Part shown: positions 1 to 8,041 of the stretch, piece by piece
Position numbering within the stretch: position 1 is the first letter of the stretch
Layout of the letters: the number at the start of each line of letters is the position of its first letter
NCBI GenBank assembly: GCA_913062745.1
Contig: CAJXXJ010000146.1
Coordinates: forward strand, 1 to 8,041
DNA from: an uncultured Phaeodactylibacter sp.
GTDB lineage: Bacteria > Bacteroidota > Bacteroidia > Chitinophagales > Saprospiraceae
Length of the DNA stretch: 8,041 bases
Direction: 5' to 3'
Position numbers and translations under genes: made by a program
The notes under the pieces: generated by a model
The model's input: only the letters and a program-made list of their open reading frames with translations
Told to the model about the DNA's origin: nothing
Database searches by the model: none

Positions 1-117
1 GGGCTAAAGTCGCGAACCTTCGCCTTGATTAGTCGAAAAATAACTTCAACTTAAGTATCAGAGATCTATGACTTGAGCCACTAACCACCTTCGCCTGGCC
101 ATAACTAAAACCAAAGA

Positions 118-1545
118 ATGGAACCAATCAGCGTATTCGATATGCTCAAAATCGGGGTGGGCCCCTCGAGTTCTCATACCCTCGGCCCCTGGCGCGCCGC
201 AGAGCGATTCTGCAAAGAGCTGCAAGAGTCCGGCAAGCTGCCCCGCACTGCCAAAGTAGAAGCCCACCTTTACGGGTCGCTCGCCCTTACGGGAAAAGGG
301 CACGGCACGGATATCGCCGTGCTGCTCGGCCTGAGCGGGCAGGACCCGGAGACCATCCCCATCCCGCAGGTTACCCGGCTTCCCCGGGATATTCAGGCCA
401 CACAGCTGCTGTCGCTGGGTGGGCAGCACGACATCCACTTTGATCCCGACCGCCACCTCATCTTCCACTTTTCAGAACGCCTGCCCGGCCATGCCAACGG
501 TATGATCCTGCAGGCTTACGGGGAGTCCGGCGAGCTGCTGCACGAAGGCACTTACTACTCGGTAGGCGGTGGCTTTGTGGTAAAGGAGGGCGAAGAGGTG
601 GGAAAAGACTGGGTGAAACTCCCACACCCCATAAGCGCGGCCAAGGAGCTCAGCCGCTACTGCCATACACACGATGTGGGCATCTGGCAGGTGGTGCTGG
701 AAAACGAGCGTTCCTGGCGGCCCGATTCGGAAACCCGGGCGGGCTTACTGCGGGTTTGGCAGGTGATGAAAAACTGCATCTACCGCGGCTGCCACACCGA
801 AGGCACCCTGCCGGGCGGGCTGAACGTCAACCGGCGGGCAGCGGCCCTCTACCAGAAGCTGGTGCTGCCCTGTGAGTACGACAACGCCGACGAGTGGCTG
901 CGGTGCCTGATCAAGTGCGATTTTAAGTTTTCCAAAGTGCTGAAGTGGATTGGCTGCTTTGCTATGGCGGTCAATGAGGAGAATGCGAGCTTCGGCCGTA
1001 TCGTCACTGCCCCTACCAATGGCGCGGCCGGCGTTATCCCGGCGGTACTGATGTACTACATCTGCTTTTCCGACAAGGAGGAAGTGTCGGACGAAGATAT
1101 TGTCCGTTTTCTGCTGGTCGCCGGCGAGATTGGGAGCTTATTCAAAAAAGGCGCTACCATCTCTGCTGCCATGGGCGGCTGTCAGGCAGAAATTGGTGTC
1201 TCCTCGGCTATGGCGGCGGCGGCGCTGACGGAAGGATTGGGCGGTACCGTGGAGCAAGCCCTGATGGCAGCAGAAATTGCCATGGAGCACCACCTGGGCA
1301 TGACCTGCGACCCTATCGGCGGCCTGGTGCAGGTGCCCTGTATCGAACGCAACAGCATGGGGGCGATCAAAGCGATCACCGCTGCCAATATCGCCCTCGA
1401 TGGCGACCCCTCCAAAGCGAAGGTGCATCTGGACGAGGTGATCAAGACCATGTGGGAGACTGCACAGGATATGAATACGAAATACAAGGAGACATCGCAG
1501 GGCGGCCTGGCCGTAAATATTTCCATTAAAGTCCCTGAGTGTTAA
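118..1545 (+). CDS. sdaA: L-serine ammonia-lyase (L-serine dehydratase), single-chain iron-sulfur type
   Basis: Deaminates L-serine to pyruvate and ammonia in the cytoplasm, using a [4Fe-4S] cluster as the Lewis acid. The 475-residue product has both domains of the single-chain family. The N-terminal beta domain carries the GPSSSHT signature at about residues 15-21. The C-terminal alpha domain runs from about 280 and includes [13 protein letters not shown] (298-309). Three cysteines in conserved contexts are the likely cluster ligands: GGCQAEIG (C355), MTCDPIGG (C397) and VPCIERN (C408). The protein ends in cysteine (KVPEC, C475), matching the C-terminal cysteine reported to act as a tail-in-mouth cluster ligand in the Legionella enzyme. 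Length fits the family, so the gene looks intact. The ATG at 118 puts the family N-terminus at the usual place; no clear Shine-Dalgarno precedes it. It appears monocistronic, and a palindromic repeat starts 4 bp after its stop codon. Confidence 0.96.
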   Translation: MEPISVFDMLKIGVGPSSSHTLGPWRAAERFCKELQESGKLPRTAKVEAHLYGSLALTGKGHGTDIAVLLGLSGQDPETIPIPQVTRLPRDIQATQLLSLGGQHDIHFDPDRHLIFHFSERLPGHANGMILQAYGESGELLHEGTYYSVGGGFVVKEGEEVGKDWVKLPHPISAAKELSRYCHTHDVGIWQVVLENERSWRPDSETRAGLLRVWQVMKNCIYRGCHTEGTLPGGLNVNRRAAALYQKLVLPCEYDNADEWLRCLIKCDFKFSKVLKWIGCFAMAVNEENASFGRIVTAPTNGAAGVIPAVLMYYICFSDKEEVSDEDIVRFLLVAGEIGSLFKKGATISAAMGGCQAEIGVSSAMAAAALTEGLGGTVEQALMAAEIAMEHHLGMTCDPIGGLVQVPCIERNSMGAIKAITAANIALDGDPSKAKVHLDEVIKTMWETAQDMNTKYKETSQGGLAVNISIKVPEC

Positions 1546-1549
1546 GATA

Positions 1550-1708
1550 TAGTCTGACAACCTAAGATTGATGATTTCTGCCTTGCTCTTTTTCTGGCTA
1601 GCTGCGTTAGAAAGCCTCGCCGATGCTTCGGCATCGCCTACGTTTTCTGCCTTGCCAGCCTAAAAAATAGCTTCGTCATATTCTCACAAATCTTAAGTTG
1701 TCAGACTA
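1550..1708. repeat. MITE-like imperfect palindrome with terminal inverted repeats and flanking TA
   Basis: A 159-bp non-coding imperfect palindrome. The outer arms (1550-1569 and 1689-1708) are inverted repeats matching at 19 of 20 positions and beginning TAGTCTGACAAC. Homology between arms continues patchily inward to a centre at 1621-1636, where CGATGC and GCATCG enclose a TTCG loop, the very stable cUUCGg tetraloop if transcribed. A 12-bp direct repeat, TTTCTGCCTTGC, occurs at 1575-1586 and 1644-1655. TA sits at both outer edges, so the element could be a 155-bp insertion (1552-1706) with a TA target duplication, as made by IS630/Tc1-mariner transposases. It encodes no protein. Starting 4 bp after the sdaA stop, it would lie in that transcript's 3' end and could serve as a terminator or mRNA-stabilising hairpin. 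The palindrome is seen directly; its mobility is inferred, because only one copy is visible. Confidence 0.75.
1621..1636. other. Central hairpin with TTCG tetraloop inside the palindromic repeat
   Basis: A perfect 6-bp stem, CGATGC/GCATCG, closes a TTCG loop on a C-G pair. This is the tip of the long palindrome at 1550-1708. As RNA the loop would be cUUCGg, one of the most stable tetraloops. No uninterrupted T run follows directly, so alone it is not a canonical intrinsic terminator. Confidence 0.6.
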
Positions 1709-1778
1709 CAAATTTAAACAATTGGCCTGCCTTAAATGGTTATACGCCTAGTAAACCTTTGAAAAGAGAAGCAGGTCC

Positions 1779-2369
1779 ATGGAAAAGATTCCTTTACGCA
1801 TACTCGGCCAGGCAAAGAGCGACTCAGCGCCGGAACACTACATCGTTATTTTGGAAGATGGCCGCGACGCCCGCCGCTTACCCATCATCATCGGCCCGTT
1901 CGAAGCTCAGGCGATCGCGATCGGGCTGGAAGGCATCGATACGGGCCGCCCGATGACGCACGATCTGCTCAAAAATACCATTTCTGCTTTCCACGGCACG
2001 CTCGATGAAGTGGTGATCGATAGTGTGCAGGGCGGCGTGTTCCACGCCAAGCTTGAGTGCACCGATGCTGCGGCACAGCAGTTCACTATCGATGCCCGCT
2101 CTTCGGATGCGATCGCTATGGCGGTGCGCTTTGGGTGCCCCATCTACACTTATCAGCCGGTGCTCGATGAAGCAGGCATTGCCGCAGAGGATACGGAAAT
2201 CGTGGAAGAAGGGGAGGAACCGAGCCGGGAGCCCGCCGGCCCGCCCAAGCCGCTCCGGGAGCGCAGCCCCAGCGAATTGCAGGACCTGCTCAACAAAGCT
2301 CTCGAGCGCGAAGACTACGAGAGTGCGGCGAAAATCCGTGATGTCCTGAAGGAAAAGGGGACGAGTTAA
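1779..2369 (+). CDS. Bifunctional nuclease (BFN/DUF151) domain protein with C-terminal UvrB/UvrC (UVR) motif
   Basis: 196 residues. The BFN domain spans about residues 5-125 and carries recognisable family segments: LPIIIGPFEAQAIAIGLEG (34-52), TGRPMTHDLL (55-64) and DARSSDAIAMAVR (105-117). An acidic, proline-rich linker (about 128-162) leads to a UVR motif, LQDLLNKALEREDYESAAKIRD (about 167-188), like the UvrB-UvrC contact helix pair. This domain order is typical of Bacteroidota. BFN proteins are described as having DNase/RNase activity, but the cellular role and substrate of the bacterial members are unsettled, and the partner of the UVR motif is unknown. The ATG at 1779 follows the purine-rich stretch AAAAGAGAAGCAGG and starts at the normal domain boundary. 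A weak -7-like AACCTTTG lies at 1754-1761. The gene converges on pdeM, with their stop codons interlocked. The domain assignment is strong; the function is not. Confidence 0.93.
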   Translation: MEKIPLRILGQAKSDSAPEHYIVILEDGRDARRLPIIIGPFEAQAIAIGLEGIDTGRPMTHDLLKNTISAFHGTLDEVVIDSVQGGVFHAKLECTDAAAQQFTIDARSSDAIAMAVRFGCPIYTYQPVLDEAGIAAEDTEIVEEGEEPSREPAGPPKPLRERSPSELQDLLNKALEREDYESAAKIRDVLKEKGTS

Positions 2370-3037
2370 ACTTCCAGTACCTGCTCACCGGCAATAACGT
2401 ACACCTGATCTTGCTGCCGCGGCCGTACCGCAGCCATACCAGTGAAAGCCCCGAAGGCTGGCAGCACGCCCTGCTGCAGCCCAAAGTGGAAACACGGCAG
2501 CCTTTCGCGTAAGCGCCCGCTCCCCTGCAGGAATACGCAGGGGTGAATGTGGCCGGCAAGATTGTACAAGCCTTCCGGTACTTCCTCCAAAGGATGGTGG
2601 GAGAGCAAAAATGGTCCCAGCTGTATCTGCTCTTCGTGAATTTTTAACCGGGCCGCCCGGTAAGCCTCGGCGGGCAGAAAGTCATGATTGCCCATAATCA
2701 GCTCAAACGATACCTGATCAAACTGTTCCACCGTCTGGCAAAAGTCTTCCCATTCGCGGTTGTACTCGCTGTGGAAAAGGTCACCCAGCAACAGCACCCG
2801 CTGCGGCCGGAAATCCAGCAGCAATGCCAGCAGCCGGTCCCAATTTTCATTACTGACCGCTGCGGGCACCGGCAGTCCTTCCCGCCGGAAGTGCAATGCC
2901 TTGCCGAGGTGCAGGTCGGCAATAAGCAGCGTTTTCTCCCTTTCCCAATAGGCTGCCCGGAAGGGGTGCAGCCAGAGCTTTTCTCCGGCTACCCGCGCTT
3001 GTACAGTACCCGATAATTGCGGATGCGGTATATTCAT
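2366..3037 (-). CDS. pdeM: Ligase-associated DNA damage response metallophosphoesterase PdeM
   Basis: A calcineurin-like phosphoesterase of 223 residues with the full set of metal-binding motifs: IADLHLGKALHFRREG (39-54, D41 and H43), LGDLFHSEYN (84-93, D86), MGNHD (115-119), LSHHP (145-149) and GHIHP (162-166). The ADLHLGKA..FRREG signature and the position right after a DEXH helicase identify it as the phosphoesterase of the ligase-associated DNA damage response set, which is thought to process DNA ends before sealing. Its ATG (3037-3035) lies 2 bp beyond the helicase stop, so the two genes are almost certainly co-transcribed and may be translationally coupled. AGAGA lies about 7 bp upstream of the start. 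At the 3' end it shares TTAA (2366-2369) with the convergent BFN gene. Nothing looks truncated. Its exact substrate is not shown by the sequence. Confidence 0.94.
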   Translation of the reverse strand: MNIPHPQLSGTVQARVAGEKLWLHPFRAAYWEREKTLLIADLHLGKALHFRREGLPVPAAVSNENWDRLLALLLDFRPQRVLLLGDLFHSEYNREWEDFCQTVEQFDQVSFELIMGNHDFLPAEAYRAARLKIHEEQIQLGPFLLSHHPLEEVPEGLYNLAGHIHPCVFLQGSGRLRERLPCFHFGLQQGVLPAFGAFTGMAAVRPRQQDQVYVIAGEQVLEV

Positions 3038-3039
3038 GT

Positions 3040-5983
<2,944 letters not shown>

Positions 5984-6014
5984 AACGTATATTTACAAAG
6001 CTGATCCCGGTCTC

Positions 6015-6036
6015 GTTAAAAGACTGTTAAACAGGA
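6015..6036 (+). promoter_or_regulatory. Putative OmpR-type operator: two GTTAAA half-sites 11 bp apart
   Basis: GTTAAA occurs at 6015-6020 and again at 6026-6031, exactly 11 bp (about one helical turn) apart. Tandem direct half-sites at this spacing are characteristic of OmpR/PhoB-family regulators. The pair lies about 27 bp upstream of the TAACTTTG box, which lacks a good -33 element, so it is where an activator would be expected. Autoregulation by the downstream two-component system is inferred. Confidence 0.4.
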
Positions 6037-6057
6037 ATGAGGGCTTCTCCTAATCCC

Positions 6058-6065
6058 TAACTTTG
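6058..6065 (+). promoter_or_regulatory. Bacteroidota-type -7 promoter element for the histidine kinase operon
   Basis: TAACTTTG matches the Bacteroidota consensus TAnnTTTG exactly and lies about 50 bp upstream of the kinase ATG, which would give a leader of roughly 45 nt. No clear TTTG is seen about 20 bp upstream, so the promoter may be weak or need an activator. Confidence 0.55.
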
Positions 6066-6114
6066 TAAGGCTTAGGTTGTATACTCTTCGAAATCTTTAC
6101 GGAAACGCTCGCAC

Positions 6115-7626
6115 ATGAACAGAAAAGCGATAATGGCAATAATTGGTCTGATGAGTGCCGCCGTCATAGGCGTGGTGGTGCTGCAGATGGACCTGATCCG
6201 TACGGCTGTGCGCGTCAACGAAGATCGCTTTGAGAAAAATGTCTACGCTGCCCTGAATACCGTAACGCAGCGCATGGTGGACGAGGAAAACCAGAAAGTG
6301 CTCAACTACTCTGTGAACGGCTACATGAAGCGCTACTTTCAGGAAGCCCACCGGGATGAAATGCAGATGGAAGTCTCCGCTTCGGCCCGCAGCAAGATGG
6401 GAGAGCGCGTCAACTACAGCGAATGGATAGAAAAACTGATCCTGGAGTTTGACAACCCCTGCACCTGCGATGAGTGCATGGCGCGCAAGCACGATACCTA
6501 CCGTACGCTGATGGTGCTTTCCAAACAAAATACCCGCGAGTTTCCGCTGGAGGAGCGCATTGCTCTGCAGAAGCTTGATCAATTTTTGGGGCGCGAGCTG
6601 GCCAACCGCGGCATCGATACCGAATACAGCTACGGCGTCTACTCCCGTGACAAGAACAGCTTCATCATCGTAGATGGGCATTATGTGGTGGAGGACTCGC
6701 AGCCCAAGGAAGTACTGCCCGGCTACCGCAATATTTTTAATTCCCGCTACAAGGTAGATTTGTTCCCGGAGAGCGTCCCTTCCCCGGGTATGCTGATGAT
6801 CCACTTCCCGGAGCGTACGAGCTTTGTATGGCGGTCGCTCTGGCTTAACTTTTTAGGAGCTATTGTATTCACAACGATTATTTTGTTCTGCTTTGCCTAC
6901 ACCATTAACGTTATTTTCCGGCAGAAGAAGCTTTCTTCGATGAAGACAGACTTCATCAACAACATGACGCATGAATTTAAAACGCCGATTGCGACCATCT
7001 CACTGGCTGCGGACAGCATCACGAGCCCCATCGTAGCGAGCAAGCCGGATAAGGTAAGCCGCTTCGCCAACATAATAAAACAGGAAAATAAACGTATGAA
7101 TAGTCAGGTGGAGAAAGTTTTGCAGATGGCCCTGCTGGACCGTCGCGACTTCTCCCTGAATGTCTCAGAAGTCAACCTGCACGATGTCATACAGAATGCT
7201 GTGGAAAATATCAACCTGCAGGTCGAGAAAAAAGGCGGGATCGCGGAAGCCCATCTGGAAGCTGAGCGGCCGATCATAGAAGGAGACGCGACACACCTTT
7301 CTAATATGATCAACAACCTGCTGGATAATGCGAATAAGTATTCTCCGGACCAGCCGGAAATCAGCGTTCACACCCGCAACGTGCCGAATGGCTTGGAGGT
7401 GACGATACGCGACCGGGGCATCGGGATGACCAAAGAGCAGCGTAAGCACATTTTCGATAAATTTTATCGGGTGCACACCGGCGATTTGCACGATGTCAAG
7501 GGCTTTGGTCTCGGCCTGAGCTACGTACGCGCGATGGTGACCGCACATCAGGGGCAAATTGATGTTAAAAGTGAACTGGGCAAGGGCAGCGCGTTTACGC
7601 TCTTCTTCCCGTTCAAACAAGTGTAA
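6115..7626 (+). CDS. Two-component sensor histidine kinase, HAMP-less, two transmembrane segments
   Basis: A 503-residue membrane sensor kinase. The first transmembrane helix is at about residues 5-24 and the second at about 243-266; between them lies an extracytoplasmic domain of about 215 residues. That domain contains a PCTCDEC cluster (C116, C118, C121) and the segment LDQFLGRELANRGIDTEYSYGVYS (154-177), a type of segment common in Bacteroidota kinases. Only about ten residues separate helix 2 from the HisKA domain, so there is no HAMP domain. The phosphoacceptor is H286 in MTHEFKTP. The ATPase domain has the N box NMINNLLDNANKYS (397-410), G1 DRGIGM (433-438), F box FDKFYRV (447-453) and G2 GFGLGL (463-468), all intact. 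The ATG at 6115 gives a normal short N-terminus before helix 1. The response regulator follows after 29 bp. It resembles RprX-like kinases, but I cannot assign the signal. Confidence 0.95.
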   Translation: MNRKAIMAIIGLMSAAVIGVVVLQMDLIRTAVRVNEDRFEKNVYAALNTVTQRMVDEENQKVLNYSVNGYMKRYFQEAHRDEMQMEVSASARSKMGERVNYSEWIEKLILEFDNPCTCDECMARKHDTYRTLMVLSKQNTREFPLEERIALQKLDQFLGRELANRGIDTEYSYGVYSRDKNSFIIVDGHYVVEDSQPKEVLPGYRNIFNSRYKVDLFPESVPSPGMLMIHFPERTSFVWRSLWLNFLGAIVFTTIILFCFAYTINVIFRQKKLSSMKTDFINNMTHEFKTPIATISLAADSITSPIVASKPDKVSRFANIIKQENKRMNSQVEKVLQMALLDRRDFSLNVSEVNLHDVIQNAVENINLQVEKKGGIAEAHLEAERPIIEGDATHLSNMINNLLDNANKYSPDQPEISVHTRNVPNGLEVTIRDRGIGMTKEQRKHIFDKFYRVHTGDLHDVKGFGLGLSYVRAMVTAHQGQIDVKSELGKGSAFTLFFPFKQV

Positions 7627-7655
7627 AAAACTCCAGTGAATGAAAATTATGCATC

Positions 7656-8041
7656 ATGGTGAATAATAAAATACTGTTGGTAGAAGATGATCAGAATTTT
7701 GGTGATGTACTCCGCTCTTATCTGGAGATGCACGACTACGAAGTGACGCTCGCTACCGATGGTGTACAGGGCCTGGAAAGCTACAATCAGGGGGAATTTG
7801 ACCTCTGTATTTTTGATGTGATGATGCCGAAAAAAGACGGCTTCGCCCTCGCTAAAGACATCCGCGAGCAGGACGAAGACATGCCGATTATCTTCCTCAC
7901 CGCCAAGACGATGAAGGATGATGTGCTGAAAGGCTTTAAAATCGGTGCCGATGACTACATCACCAAGCCGTTTAATTCTGAAGAACTCCTTTACCGTATT
8001 CAGGCTATCCTGAAGCGCTCGCAGGCCAAAGCAGACCCGCG
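7656..8041 (+). CDS. Response regulator, receiver domain (truncated by the window edge)
   Basis: The first 128 codons of a response regulator, running off the window. The receiver domain is complete: KILLVEDD (5-12) supplies acidic residues D11 and D12, D54 in CIFDVMMP is the phosphoacceptor, T82 in FLTAK is the switch threonine and K104 in ITKPF is the conserved lysine. The sequence after residue 120 (KRSQAKADP) looks like the start of a linker to an output domain, most likely OmpR-type winged helix given the kinase partner and the GADDYITKPF style, but that domain is not visible. The ATG at 7656 is directly followed by an in-frame GTG at 7659, which is an alternative start. No Shine-Dalgarno is seen in the A-rich 29-bp gap after the kinase. 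It is surely the cognate partner of the kinase and co-transcribed with it. Confidence 0.94.
   Translation, partial: MVNNKILLVEDDQNFGDVLRSYLEMHDYEVTLATDGVQGLESYNQGEFDLCIFDVMMPKKDGFALAKDIREQDEDMPIIFLTAKTMKDDVLKGFKIGADDYITKPFNSEELLYRIQAILKRSQAKADP

Noticed and set aside
16..96. Direct repeat ACCTTCGCCT at 16-25 and 87-96, and a CAACTTAAG at 48-56 resembling the palindrome's ends, in the leader of sdaA.
   Set aside because: Ten bp twice in 117 bp is thin, and the second match is short and lacks the rest of the terminal repeat. I cannot tell a decayed element or operator from chance.
58..468. A 136-codon minus-strand open frame across the start of sdaA.
   Set aside because: It is antisense to the conserved GPSSSHT-bearing N-terminus and shows no family features.
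1752..1761. TA followed by TTTG upstream of the BFN gene as a -7 box.
   Set aside because: The spacing is TA-N4-TTTG rather than TAnnTTTG, the correctly spaced AACCTTTG lacks the leading T, and no -33 element is properly placed.
6097..6804. A 235-codon minus-strand open frame over the kinase sensor region.
   Set aside because: It is antisense to the kinase, shows no domain, and would require overlapping the kinase start and promoter side.

Overview
The window reads as a chromosomal segment of a fairly GC-rich member of the Bacteroidota, perhaps Saprospiria/Lewinella-like. This rests on: a bifunctional-nuclease protein with a C-terminal UVR motif, a CWC plus DUF5522 cysteine-rich protein, a histidine kinase and response regulator of the type common in that phylum, a perfect TAnnTTTG promoter -7 box, and mostly weak Shine-Dalgarno sequences. 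The genus is inference; no rRNA or marker gene is present.

Layout. 1-117 is a gene-free leader in which I see no clear promoter. 118-1545 (+) encodes a single-chain iron-sulfur L-serine ammonia-lyase (sdaA). 1550-1708 is a 159-bp imperfect palindrome with 20-bp terminal inverted repeats and a TA at each end, resembling a MITE. 1779-2369 (+) encodes a BFN/UVR protein. It converges on pdeM (2366-3037, -), and the two genes share a TTAA that supplies both stop codons. pdeM lies 2 bp downstream of the ligase-associated DEXH helicase gene (3040-5493, -), so the two probably form one operon. Transcribed away from the helicase gene is a small cysteine-rich CWC/DUF5522 gene (about 5578-5961, +). A 153-bp regulatory gap (5962-6114) follows, with a Bacteroidota-type -7 box and an 11-bp-phased GTTAAA direct repeat. 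Last come a two-transmembrane histidine kinase (6115-7626, +) and the receiver domain of its response regulator (7656 to the window edge, +).

How the genes fit together. The helicase and PdeM belong to the known four-part ligase-associated DNA damage response set (exonuclease, ATP-dependent ligase, helicase, phosphoesterase), but the ligase and exonuclease are not in this window. The kinase and regulator form a standard two-component operon, possibly autoregulated. The other genes look like independent housekeeping units. I found no CRISPR array, RNA gene, phage, toxin-antitoxin or defence locus. The least ordinary items are the palindromic repeat, the CxCxxC motif in the kinase sensor domain, and the operator-like repeat upstream of the kinase.
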